Assembly: GCF_000626635.1 (NCBI RefSeq)
Contig: NZ_CP007451.1
Location: 434,001-498,000 of the forward strand
Direction of reading: 5' to 3'
Source of the DNA: Draconibacterium orientale
GTDB lineage: Bacteria > Bacteroidota > Bacteroidia > Bacteroidales > Prolixibacteraceae
Length of the DNA: 64,000 bases
Part shown: positions 33,743 to 41,762 of the stretch, one piece after another
Numbering within the stretch: position 1 is the first letter of the stretch
How the letters are laid out: each line of letters opens with the position of its first letter
Program-made: the position numbers and the translations under genes
Notes under the pieces: model-generated
Seen by the model: the letters and a program-made list of their open reading frames with translations, nothing else
What the model was told of the DNA's origin: nothing
Database searches by the model: none

Positions 33743-35290
33743 ATGGCTAATAAATTAATCGACATGAGTAAAGTAAGAAAAGTCATTCAGTTACACCACC
33801 AGGGAAAAGCAAAGCAATTTATCAGTAGGTACCTGGGCCTTTCACGCAACACAGTCAAGAAGTATATCGCTCTATACAAGGTATTAAACCTTACTATTGA
33901 TGATATTGATAAAAAGAGTGATTCCGAGCTGGAAAAAATCTTTAGCAGAGATACCGAAGATGTTCTTTCCCTCAAGCTAAAAAAGGTTTATAACTTCTTT
34001 CCCTACATGGAGCGCGAACTAAAAAAGACCGGCGTTACCAAACAGCTGATGTGGGAAGAATATCACGAAAAACATCCCGACGGGCTTAAATTAAGCCAGT
34101 TTAAAGCCCACTACCTGCGTTGGAGCAAGAAAGTTAACCCGGTGATGCATATGGAGCATAAAGCAGGCGATAAGATGTTTATTGACTATGCTGGCAAAAC
34201 CCTGAGAATTATCAATAAAGAAACAGGCGAGATTAAAGAGGTACAGTTTTTTGTTGCCATACTGGGGGCCAGTCAATACACCTATGCAGAAGCCTCTCCG
34301 AGCCAACAAAAAGAAGACTTTATTGCTTCGGTTGAAAATGCACTGCACTTTTACGGGGGAGTTCCTGCAGCTATTGTCCCTGACAACCTAAAGTCTGCCG
34401 TAACCAAAAGCAGCCGGTTTGAACCTACCATTAACGAAACGTTTATGGACTTTGCCGACCATTATGGCACAACAGTTCTTCCGGCACGAACTTACCGTCC
34501 CCGGGACAAGTCACTGGCAGAAGGGGCAGTTAAGATACTGTACCAAAGAATATATCCGGCCTTGCGCGACAAAGACTTTTACAGTTTGGAAGAGCTTAAT
34601 AGTGCAATTTGGGATGAACTGGACAAGCATAACAACAAAAAGTTAACCGGCAGGCCAACGTCCCGGTATCAATTATTCGTTGAAGACGAAAAAGGCAAGC
34701 TTACCGCATTACCTGTAGAAAAATACGAGATTAAAGAAATAGCAATAGCCACCGTAGCCATGAACGGGCATGTGCTGCTGAGCAAAGACAAACATTATTA
34801 CAGCGTTCCGTGTCAGTATTTAAAGAAGAAGGTTAAGCTGGTGTTTACATCAAAAACCGTTGAAATATACTATAAATACAACCGCATAGCTTTGCACAAA
34901 AGAGATGGACGTAAATACTTCTACACCACAAACAAAGACCACCTGGCAACAACACACCAGTTTGTTACCGACTGGACACCGCAGCGTTTTATCAACTGGG
35001 CAGCTTCAATTGACCAGAGTGTAAAAGAATTTATAATCAATGTGCTGGAAAGAAAACAACACCCTGAACAATCCTATAAAAGCTGTATGGGCGTATTGGC
35101 TTTTGCTAAAAAGGTGGGAGAAGAAAGGCTTGCCAACGCGTGTAAACGTGCATTGGAACACCAGGTTTACAACTACAAAATCATACAAAAGATACTGGAA
35201 AAAGGGTTGGATAAACTTGACGATGAAACACCGGACGAACCGGAACTTCCCTTTCATAACAACATAAGAGGAAGAAAATATTACAACTGA
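33743..35290 (+). CDS. istA: IS21 transposase IstA
   Basis: The 515-residue transposase has an N-terminal helix-turn-helix (about 8-40, QFISRYLGLSRNTVKKYI) and a DDE integrase core: Asp in MFIDYAGK, Asp in IVPDNLKSAV, and Glu in SLAEGAVKILYQR. It binds the repeated sites in the element ends and needs IstB for targeting. istB starts 15 bases downstream. No frameshift is seen, so the copy may be active. Confidence 0.93.
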   Translation: MANKLIDMSKVRKVIQLHHQGKAKQFISRYLGLSRNTVKKYIALYKVLNLTIDDIDKKSDSELEKIFSRDTEDVLSLKLKKVYNFFPYMERELKKTGVTKQLMWEEYHEKHPDGLKLSQFKAHYLRWSKKVNPVMHMEHKAGDKMFIDYAGKTLRIINKETGEIKEVQFFVAILGASQYTYAEASPSQQKEDFIASVENALHFYGGVPAAIVPDNLKSAVTKSSRFEPTINETFMDFADHYGTTVLPARTYRPRDKSLAEGAVKILYQRIYPALRDKDFYSLEELNSAIWDELDKHNNKKLTGRPTSRYQLFVEDEKGKLTALPVEKYEIKEIAIATVAMNGHVLLSKDKHYYSVPCQYLKKKVKLVFTSKTVEIYYKYNRIALHKRDGRKYFYTTNKDHLATTHQFVTDWTPQRFINWAASIDQSVKEFIINVLERKQHPEQSYKSCMGVLAFAKKVGEERLANACKRALEHQVYNYKIIQKILEKGLDKLDDETPDEPELPFHNNIRGRKYYN

Positions 35291-35305
35291 TAAAGTAAAA
35301 GAACA

Positions 35306-36043
35306 ATGAACGAAGTAACATTAACACGAATGAAACAGATGAAGCTCCATGGTATGCATGGGGCTTTTAAAACAGCTATCGAAACGGGTAAAACCGATGA
35401 TTACACCATCGACCAGTTTGTATCGATGATAACAGATGCCGAGTGGGACGATCGCAACAACCGAAAGATAGAGCGTTTGATAAAAAATGCAAGGTTCCAC
35501 TATAAGGCAACCATTGAAAACGTGGTGTACGAACATGCAAGAAATATCGATCGGACAAAACTGTTAAGACTGGCAGAATGCGATTTTATTAATAAAAACG
35601 AGAATGTATTAATATCGGGCAGCACCGGTGCCGGCAAAAGCTATATTGCAACAGCCTTAGGGTATCAGGCCTGTATTGAGGGATACAGGGTTTTGTATTT
35701 TAACACAACCAAAATGTTTTCTAAACTAAAAATGGCAAAAGCCGATGGATCTTATCTTAAAGAACTTGCAAAAATGGCCAGGCATCAGTTAATAATACTT
35801 GATGATTTTGGTCTGCAACCCTTAGATAGCCAAAACCGAATAGCTCTGTTAGAGTTAATTGAAGACAGGCACAATAAAGGATCTATGCTTGTAACATCCC
35901 AGCTCCCCGTTAGTAAGTGGTATGAAATAATCGGGGAGAAAACGATTGCCGATGCCATACTCGACCGTTTAATACATCAATCGCACAGGATTGAGCTGAT
36001 GGGCGAATCGATGAGAAAAAAACGAAACATTTATAGTGAATAA
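35306..36043 (+). CDS. istB: IS21 helper ATPase IstB
   Basis: The 245-residue AAA+ ATPase related to DnaC has a Walker A GSTGAGKSY near residue 110 and Walker B LIILDDFG, with the C-terminal arginine-finger region ILDRLIHQSHRIEL. It assists IstA in target DNA selection by an ATP-dependent clamp. It follows istA with a 15-base gap. Confidence 0.93.
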   Translation: MNEVTLTRMKQMKLHGMHGAFKTAIETGKTDDYTIDQFVSMITDAEWDDRNNRKIERLIKNARFHYKATIENVVYEHARNIDRTKLLRLAECDFINKNENVLISGSTGAGKSYIATALGYQACIEGYRVLYFNTTKMFSKLKMAKADGSYLKELAKMARHQLIILDDFGLQPLDSQNRIALLELIEDRHNKGSMLVTSQLPVSKWYEIIGEKTIADAILDRLIHQSHRIELMGESMRKKRNIYSE

Positions 36044-36180
36044 AAAAACAGTAAATTTGTTGTAATCTGACAGAAGAAAAACGTTCTCTTTTTTGTGGAA
36101 AATGGTCGGTGGTCAATTTACTCCGGCGTCGATGGTCAATTTAAATTGGCCTTGGGTGGTCAATTTGACTGGCGTTTCCA

Positions 36181-36304
36181 TATAGAGCACTACAAATACG
36201 ATTAGTGTAAGCAGTATTCCGTAAAGTGCCAGGTAAACCAGCTGCCCGGAAAATCCTTTGATATAAAGGTTAGTGTCTATCTTTTGAATGGTGTATTTTT
36301 TCAT
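36181..36304 (-). pseudogene. traF: traF (DUF4133) truncated by IS21
   Basis: The first about 41 residues are native: MKKYTIQKIDTNLYIKGFSG, then the hydrophobic helix LVYLALYGILLTLIVFVVLY. After VLYM the frame runs into IS21 DNA and stops inside it. DUF4133/TraF proteins of Bacteroidota conjugative transposons are about 95-110 residues, so more than half is lost. It follows traE on the same strand, matching conserved traE-traF order, and traG should come next but is absent. Confidence 0.7.
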
Positions 36305-36408
36305 CTTTACTTGTTGATTTAGATGGTGAGAGAAGATTGAGGAACGATACAGGATCGTCCCTCAATAACTACATAGTCACACTGTCCGGTCTCCCCACCG
36401 ATAATTTG

Positions 36409-36723
36409 TTAAGCAAAGAATGAGCGGATTACTACGCCAACAAGAATCAGGAAGAGACATGCTCCAAACCATCCCATAATGGCCTTTTGCGTATCCTGGT
36501 CCCCACTCTGCCATTTAATGTAGACACGCACTCCGCCGATCAGTCCCACTACTGCCCCGATGGCAATAATCAGGTTAGCCACAGGATCCACATAAGAATT
36601 GACTTCCGTGGTTGCCTGATCGATCCCGGCCGAGCTTTGTGCCATGGCGTTATACACTCCCAATACCAGCATAGCCATTAGTGCCATGCCCCTGCGATAA
36701 ATCGCCTGCATTTGTTTTCTCAT
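36409..36723 (-). CDS. traE: Conjugative transposon protein TraE (DUF4134)
   Basis: The start was set at ATGAGAAAACAAATG (36723), giving 104 residues; the frame runs on upstream into unlikely sequence. It has an N-terminal hydrophobic segment (about 12-28, cleaved near NAMAQ), then a mature part with two membrane helices: NLIIAIGAVVGLIGGVRVYIK and ACLFLILVGVVIRSF. DUF4134 corresponds to TraE in CTnDOT-type type IV secretion systems, a VirB2-like membrane protein. It lies between the small membrane gene and truncated traF. Confidence 0.86.
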   Translation of the reverse strand: MRKQMQAIYRRGMALMAMLVLGVYNAMAQSSAGIDQATTEVNSYVDPVANLIIAIGAVVGLIGGVRVYIKWQSGDQDTQKAIMGWFGACLFLILVGVVIRSFFA

Positions 36724-36742
36724 AATTTTAATTTTTAATGGA

Positions 36743-37105
36743 TTATTGTTGACATTGAAAATCGTCGATCTTAGCTGCCAGAGCCGGATGGTTCTTTTGT
36801 GTAAAATGGTCCAGTGCCATTCCATCATCTATTCCGGTCTCTTCATACATCGATGCTTCAACCCGCTGGTTTTCGACAGGATTTACCGGTAAAATCGTTG
36901 AGGGAAGTTCATTGGAATAAACAGCGATGGGTTGTAATCCTGTTCCGGGGATAATTTCAGCCTCACTGGTTTCATAGTGCTGCTCATTTTCTTTTTTCTT
37001 TGATTTGGACCAGGAATAAAGAATTATAAGCATGTACCATGCTGCCAGGCATAGCGCGAGAAAGGATAAAAATTCTGACCAGGTGATTTGATTGATTCCA
37101 AACAT
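36743..37105 (-). CDS. Small membrane protein of the tra region
   Basis: The 120-residue protein has one N-terminal membrane helix (about 10-30, FLSFLALCLAAWYMLIILYSW), then a basic KSKKKENE and an acidic C-terminal tail with no recognisable domain. It is the first gene before traE and probably belongs to the same conjugation operon. It may correspond to the small protein upstream of traE in related elements. No function is claimed. Confidence 0.6.
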   Translation of the reverse strand: MFGINQITWSEFLSFLALCLAAWYMLIILYSWSKSKKKENEQHYETSEAEIIPGTGLQPIAVYSNELPSTILPVNPVENQRVEASMYEETGIDDGMALDHFTQKNHPALAAKIDDFQCQQ

Positions 37106-38209
37106 TTGCCTTAAGTTTTAAGTTTCTTTTCTTTCCGGATGGCTTGAATTCGGCACCTATCCGGTTTTGCAAATGTGATGGACTTCAACTTAAGTTTCAC
37201 CCCATGAACACCCTACTGGGGTGTTTTATATGGTTAAATAAATTCCTTCTATATCATCAGAATTATTCGTATCTGGAGGAAAATAAGCTTTGATTGAAAA
37301 TACTATTAACAATTACATTTAAAATGCTTTCAATTGTTTTTAAATAGTAAAATAACTTTCCCTCAAAAGAAAAGAAAAAAGGGAAAAAAAGAAAAGAAAC
37401 CAATGAAACTGACAGCCGTGGATAAAATGCAGGATTGCCACGGAACCAGTAATTACAGCTAAATAAACCTGTAAAATCAGTAATCCGGGGCATTCATCTT
37501 GATCTTGCATTTTTCTGTGGGAGGGTTTTGTGGGGAGGCTGGCGATCTTGGGTTTCTTTTTGGTTTTTCTACCTGTTAACTTATTAACACCTGTAAAGCC
37601 GTATTTGTGGGCGGCTAAAGAAAAGTGCAGGACTGGTGTGAAACAAAAGGATGGCTCTTTTCGTGCGGTGCCTGTAGGCTCTTTCCCCTGTAACGGCGAA
37701 ACAAGCGACCGTTTCCCGTGAGTGGGCGAACGGGTTTAGGAAGCGTTGCAGGCGGTCAGGGGAATGTGCCGGGGCACTGGAAAAATACCTTAAATTACCT
37801 GTAAAATTTTAATTGCGGGCAGGCTAAAGGCAAGTGCAGGAATGCAGGGAAGCTCAGCGAAACAAGGAAGCGCTGACCGGAGCCTGTTCCGGGTTTTCGC
37901 TTTGGGCGGATCAGGGGCGGACGAAAATGCGGGGCGGGTGAAGGGAATACAGGGGAAGGCCTTGAGCAAAGCATACCGGAATTCCGGCTCTTGCCGTGGG
38001 GTGCATAAGGCTTTTCATTCCGGGATATCAACAGGAGAGAAAATTCCTGAGAATGATGAGTAGAACAGATTCAGCATGCGGAATGATGGGCCGATGCAAT
38101 GGAAGATTAAAATTCGGCTCCAACTTTCAAGGTTTAGTTCATTATTACTAAATTTGTCCCGTTTTACAGAAAAGATTCAATTATCCCTTTGATATAAACA
38201 AACTAAGTC
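37106..38209. other. Intergenic region, partly GC-rich and repetitive
   Basis: From 37106 to about 37500 it is A/T-rich and includes the hairpin repeat at 37200-37225. From about 37500 to 38060 it is G-rich and lacks coding character, with a diverged direct repeat: CCTGTAAA..GGCTAAAG..AAGTGCAGGA at about 37590-37635 and again at 37798-37845, offset about 208 bases. Open frames inside are short and low in complexity. No gene is called. Confidence 0.6.
37200..37225. repeat. 26-base hairpin element, copy A
   Basis: A 26-base sequence with stem AACACCC/GGGTGTT and loop TACTG is found identically at 40250-40275. This copy lies 95 bases upstream of the tra-region small membrane gene. Confidence 0.7.
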
Positions 38210-38743
38210 ATGAAAGCCCACGATATAAAAATCAGAGAAGTAAAATCAGATGATATTCATTTGGTGCAGGAGATTGGCAAAAAGACTTTTAAAGAGACAT
38301 TTGAAGCCAGTAACAGTACTGAAAATATGCAAGAGTATTTAGACAACTCCTTCTCCATATCAAAATTGGAAACTGAATTATCCGACCATAATTCTGCATT
38401 TTATTTTGCACTAACCGATGAAAAAGTAGTTGGCTACCTTAAAGTTAACTGGGGAGAATCACAGACTGAAAATTCGGATAAAAATGCACTTGAAATTGAG
38501 CGTATTTATGTCTTAAAAGAATTTCATGGAAAGAAAGTTGGACAAATTTTGTATGAAAAAGCAATTGAGATTTCAGAACAAAAAGGCGTAGAATTTATTT
38601 GGCTTGGTGTATGGGAGGAGAATCCTCGAGCAATCCACTTTTATAAGAAAAATGGATTTACAGAATTTGACAAGCATGTTTTCCAGTTGGGTGATGACAA
38701 GCAGACAGACATAATGATGAAACGGCCAATCAACTATGATTAA
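38210..38743 (+). CDS. GNAT-family N-acetyltransferase
   Basis: The 177-residue protein has the GNAT core: an N-terminal IKIREVKSDD strand-helix, the central beta-bulge VGYLKVNWGE, ALEIERIYVLKEFHGKKVGQILYEKA with the acetyl-CoA loop (EFHGKKVGQ, equivalent to R/Q-x2-G-x-G/A) and IHFYKKNGFTEF at the end. The overall pattern recalls PaiA-like acetyltransferases. Substrate unknown; it is a cargo gene transcribed away from the tra remnants. A TAAATTTG -7 element sits at 38149-38156. Confidence 0.85.
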   Translation: MKAHDIKIREVKSDDIHLVQEIGKKTFKETFEASNSTENMQEYLDNSFSISKLETELSDHNSAFYFALTDEKVVGYLKVNWGESQTENSDKNALEIERIYVLKEFHGKKVGQILYEKAIEISEQKGVEFIWLGVWEENPRAIHFYKKNGFTEFDKHVFQLGDDKQTDIMMKRPINYD

Positions 38744-38760
38744 TCCGTAGCCAATATCAA

Positions 38761-39486
38761 TTATATCCGTTTATCTCCGGCATTTTTGTCAAATGCAATC
38801 AGGTTAAACATTTCACGCATACGGCTGCGGACACGATTGCCGTATTTTTCTTCTATTTCACTGGCAGATAAGTTGGTGGTCAGGTGTGTAGGAATTCCTT
38901 TTGAAACAAACAGGTCATAACGGCTAAGCAAGATCTCTCCCATCACGTTACATTCATTACCGAAGTGCTTTTGAACCTGCTCGACCCCCAGGTCATCAAA
39001 ACAATAAATGTTTGGAACGGGATTGGAATAAGACAGGTTTGCAGGATTTTTGCTGTAACGATTAATAACCTTGTAACCTTCTTTTTCAAATTCAAAACTG
39101 ATATCACGAGCTGACACTACCCGAAATTGCTTTCCGTGTTGAAAAAAATATTTTACCAGGCTCATTAGTGTGGTTTTTCCGCAACCTATGGGGCCGGTAA
39201 GTAAAATTCCTTTTTTCAGGTCCAGGTTCCATTTTGGGGCTACGTCTTTGTCTTCAATGGCATAAACAATCAAACGGTAAAGCAATTCTGAATCCTCAGG
39301 ATACAAACGGAATTGTGCCCCGTAAGTTTTTTTCCCCAGGTCTTCCAGCCACTTTCGACAGGCTTTGAACCCAAACTGGTGTTTCCCGTTTTCAAAACTG
39401 GCGATCTCCTTATAAGGGTTCGGAATAATCTTTATCGGTTTCGACATGGAGGGGATTGGCTTTTCCGTTTTGTTTTTTTCTTCCAT
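38761..39486 (-). CDS. DnaC-like AAA+ ATPase of the mobile element
   Basis: The 241-residue ATPase has Walker A GPIGCGKTTL near residue 95-105 and Walker B IYCFDDLG, with an N-terminal 70-residue region seen in ATPases of Bacteroidota plasmids and ICEs (FENGKHQFGFKACRKWLEDL). DnaC-like proteins load a helicase, so it may support replication of the excised element. The start may be as early as 39486 or at an internal Met (MSKPIK). It overlaps the 3' end of the upstream gene (39410-39889), indicating coupling. Confidence 0.8.
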   Translation of the reverse strand: MEEKNKTEKPIPSMSKPIKIIPNPYKEIASFENGKHQFGFKACRKWLEDLGKKTYGAQFRLYPEDSELLYRLIVYAIEDKDVAPKWNLDLKKGILLTGPIGCGKTTLMSLVKYFFQHGKQFRVVSARDISFEFEKEGYKVINRYSKNPANLSYSNPVPNIYCFDDLGVEQVQKHFGNECNVMGEILLSRYDLFVSKGIPTHLTTNLSASEIEEKYGNRVRSRMREMFNLIAFDKNAGDKRI

Positions 39487-39889
39487 TTTTTTTCAAATTT
39501 TGGGAGGAATCTTCTTTATTGTTTTTCTTGTTTATATAGTTTATAAAAGGTGTCCCACTAGTGGTCCCGGTAGCAGTCCCGGTAGTGGTCCCAGTAGCGG
39601 TCCCGAATCTGGTACAGCTAACTTTGCTTACCTGGTAGCGATTAGCTCCCGGCGAATACCGGATATATCCCCAGTCGTTCAATTCTTTCATACACTTCGA
39701 ATAGGTGGTTTTGGATCCGATCCGGGCCATGGCCATCACATCCTGCCTGTTGATTTCAAATTGTTCCCTGAAGCGGTTCAGGTTCCAGAGGTTAAAAAGT
39801 GCCATATACAGGCTGATGTGCTGTGATGTGATGTTAGCATCTGTTTCCAGGTGGTCAAAAAAACCGCGCAGGTGCCGGATATAATTCAT
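39410..39889 (-). CDS. Replication-type winged-helix protein with a 12-bp tandem repeat
   Basis: The 159-residue protein has an N-terminal HTH (about 20-80) with SQHISLYMALFNLWNLNRF, then RQDVMAMARIGSKTTYSKCMKELNDWGYIRY, as in phage/plasmid replication initiator proteins. After about residue 90 comes a Thr/Gly-rich linker coded by about four copies of a 12-bp unit (39557-39606), then a lysine-rich tail. It starts within the last bases of the excisionase-like gene and overlaps the ATPase gene, so the three are translationally coupled. Confidence 0.65.
   Translation of the reverse strand: MNYIRHLRGFFDHLETDANITSQHISLYMALFNLWNLNRFREQFEINRQDVMAMARIGSKTTYSKCMKELNDWGYIRYSPGANRYQVSKVSCTRFGTATGTTTGTATGTTSGTPFINYINKKNNKEDSSQNLKKNGRKKQNGKANPLHVETDKDYSEPL
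39557..39606. repeat. 12-bp tandem repeat within the winged-helix gene
   Basis: Units GGTCCCGGTAGC, AGTCCCGGTAGT, GGTCCCAGTAGC and GGTCCCGAATCT follow each other, encoding GT(A/T/S)T-type tetrapeptides on the minus strand. Confidence 0.7.
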
Positions 39890-40182
39890 TTTTTCCGGCC
39901 CAGGTCAAAGCGATTATGCACCCGGTTTTTTACCATCATTTTCTGGATTTCTTCGCTGTCGTAGAAGATTACACCGCCAATTTTGGTAAAGGCCAGAGTC
40001 CCGTTTATACGCATGTTCTGAAGGGTTCCAGGAGAGATTCCCAAAAGCTTTCTTACTTCGTAAGATTTTAACCATTTTTTGGTGGGTTGCCCGTGATGAG
40101 CGGCGAAGAGTAGTTTGATTTCTTTGAGTAATTCAAGTTTGAATTCCCGAAGATCGTCGGTGGTTACAATTTCTGTTGGCAT
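39886..40182 (-). CDS. Excisionase-like helix-turn-helix protein
   Basis: The 98-residue protein has a C-terminal MerR/excisionase-type helix-turn-helix (about 35-85: KKWLKSYEVRKLLGISPGTLQNMR, then GGVIFYDSEEIQKMM). These sequences match HTH_17 proteins that open mobile-element operons in Bacteroidota. The N-terminus includes EFKLELLKEIKLLF, a helical stretch. It heads the operon with the winged-helix and ATPase genes and overlaps the next gene by 4 bases. It may be the island's recombination directionality factor. Confidence 0.8.
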   Translation of the reverse strand: MPTEIVTTDDLREFKLELLKEIKLLFAAHHGQPTKKWLKSYEVRKLLGISPGTLQNMRINGTLAFTKIGGVIFYDSEEIQKMMVKNRVHNRFDLGRKK

Positions 40183-40249
40183 AACGTTTTGTTTTTAAAT
40201 GATACAATTTGCGTTTTGCCAAATTTGAAAAGTCTAACTGGATTTTATT

Positions 40250-40275
40250 CCCCATGAACACCCTACTGGGGTGTT
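40250..40275. repeat. 26-base hairpin element, copy B
   Basis: Identical to 37200-37225, 68 bases before the start of the excisionase-like operon. The shared stem is AACACCC/GGGTGTT. Confidence 0.7.
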
Positions 40276-40349
40276 GTTTTTTGGAGGTAAGTGTGACCTG
40301 TCAAGTATTCAATATACTCAACAACAACTCATTATAAAAACAAAAAAAA

Positions 40350-40610
40350 TTATACTTTTTGACTTTTATAATGCTCTGCCGATTCCTTTTGTGCCTGTTT
40401 AATTTTTATTGCCAGGCACTTGCGGTGAAACTCTCGAAGTTCATCCAGTTTTTCTTCCGACAGTTCCTCTATAAGGTTCATACGTTTCGCCAGGTCTTCA
40501 ATCTGCCAGTATTCCACAAAGGGGCAATCCGGCACAGCTTCGCCAAGCGGGCATTTTTTTAAAGGCACAAGTAAATCTGCATACTTAATGCTTCTTTCCG
40601 AAAAAGTCAT
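40350..40610 (-). CDS. Small Cys-containing protein of unknown function
   Basis: The 86-residue protein has a CPLGEAVPDCPF motif (two Cys nine residues apart) and a helical C-terminal half with alternating charge (LSEEKLDELREFHRKC, IKIKQAQKESAEH). Similar small proteins with a CP-x-G-x4-CPF pattern occur beside mobile-element genes in this phylum, but I cannot give them a function. It is followed by the hairpin copy B and the excisionase operon. Confidence 0.55.
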   Translation of the reverse strand: MTFSERSIKYADLLVPLKKCPLGEAVPDCPFVEYWQIEDLAKRMNLIEELSEEKLDELREFHRKCLAIKIKQAQKESAEHYKSQKV

Positions 40611-40685
40611 GTGTTGTTATTTTGGTTACTGTTCTGTCCCTAAAACAGTAAATTAAAAAAGTAGCGTGGGACTAATACATTATCT

Positions 40686-40796
40686 GAACTGAAGGGCCGC
40701 TAAACCCTTGTATAACGGACAAGTACGCCCCACGCAAATCGTGGGCGTCATACTTACATTCTCGTTATACTTTAAAAATTAGCGGTTTTTCAGTTC
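40686..40796 (+). ncRNA. Nested inverted-repeat structure of about 111 bases
   Basis: The outer 18 pairs join 40686-40703 to 40779-40796 (three G-U pairs), next GTATAACG (40710-40717) with CGTTATAC (40763-40770), next AAGTA (40721-40725) with TACTT (40751-40755), and last CGCCC(C)CACG with CGTGGGCG, capped by CAAAT. The G-U pairs suit a plus-strand RNA. It lies between rteC and the small Cys gene. It could also be a DNA site such as oriT. Confidence 0.45.
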
Positions 40797-40940
40797 AAGA
40801 ATAAAAGCTAACGCTCTAATATCATTTCGCTCACCTTTCCCTGTTGGTGAGAAGATCTCGTATTTCTACTACAAAGATAATTCAATTCTTACTCATTTCT
40901 TATGTCATTTTGATGTTTCTATTCAATTATTCGTTTACAC

Positions 40941-41762
40941 TTATTCATCCATATCATCCATTCGCTTTTGTAAAACTTCTATTAAATGTTTCAGAAAACT
41001 GATTTGCTCACTTCTGCCGCGCATTTCTTTAAATGTGCCATAAATGTCCTTAAATTTAATATTGAACATTTTTTCGAAGGCACGGGCAATTTCTATTCGG
41101 CTAGCCTTCCCGTTATTAATGGCTTTAGCCAAAAAAAGTGAATACACTATTTCCAATGCATCAATATTAGGATTTGTCCAGTATAAGTTGCTGACAAATT
41201 CTTCGTTACCTTTTAGTTTCCGAATTTCGTTACGAATGTACTTTTTCAGTTGTTCGTAGGCCATAATCTTCGCCAGCGTATAATCATAGCCGGTAGAAAA
41301 TTTTGGATTTGCATGTGCATGAATACTGTCTTTATGAATGCGTGAATCTACATTTCCTCTGAGAAAATAGATATGATCAAAGTCGGTTCGTGATCGTTTA
41401 TAGTACTGATAAAATGCTTTGTTCGCATTTACATAATCACAGATTTCCTTACTCTTGTCCTGTAAGAATTTCACTTGCAATTTCTTCCCTCCTTCTGGTC
41501 TGTAGGATTCTAAATCAAAAACCTCCGTGTAAAAGAAAAGCTTACTATTGATCCGAGGCTTAATATGCTTGAAAAAGTAGATTTCTTCTTCTTCGCTTTT
41601 AAAACCGTTCTTTATTACTGACTCACGCAATTTCATCATTACACTATCGCATAGCCCCATGGCTTTTTCGGTTAACTCCACAAAATTTTGTGTCTGTGTT
41701 TTTAACTGGGATAAGGTTTCTTCCAGTTCCTCGATGGTTTTATTGTATGATTGGTTATCCAT
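40941..41762 (-). CDS. rteC: RteC-domain protein
   Basis: The 273-residue protein matches the RteC family, in which the CTnDOT protein activates excision genes in response to the RteA/RteB system. Features: N-terminal coiled-coil-like segment (about 1-45), HIKPRINSKLFFYTEVFDLE, a central helical domain with NKAFYQYYKRSRTDFDHIYFLR, and a C-terminal winged-helix-like part with NGKASRIEIARAFEKMFNIKF and a coiled SEQISFLKHLIEVLQKRM. RteA and RteB are absent in this window. The gene is therefore probably regulated otherwise or is a remnant. Confidence 0.88.
   Translation of the reverse strand: MDNQSYNKTIEELEETLSQLKTQTQNFVELTEKAMGLCDSVMMKLRESVIKNGFKSEEEEIYFFKHIKPRINSKLFFYTEVFDLESYRPEGGKKLQVKFLQDKSKEICDYVNANKAFYQYYKRSRTDFDHIYFLRGNVDSRIHKDSIHAHANPKFSTGYDYTLAKIMAYEQLKKYIRNEIRKLKGNEEFVSNLYWTNPNIDALEIVYSLFLAKAINNGKASRIEIARAFEKMFNIKFKDIYGTFKEMRGRSEQISFLKHLIEVLQKRMDDMDE

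Larger units (their letters stand above)
33550..36180. mobile_element. IS21-family insertion sequence
   Basis: Ends are set by imperfect 26-bp inverted repeats starting TGGAAA at 33550 and ending TTTCCA at 36180 (21 of 26 matches), giving the TG...CA termini of this family. Left-end multiple sites: TGACCACC at 33568, 33592, 33615, 33639 and 33662, spaced 23-24 bases. Right-end GGTCA at 36111, 36134 and 36158. istA and istB lie inside. Flanking bases (CTTACC left, TATAGA right) do not form a target duplication. Confidence 0.88.

Noticed and set aside
37530..38063. Short open frames in the GC-rich stretch
   Set aside because: They are of low complexity, lack a known domain and lie on both strands of a repeat-containing region.
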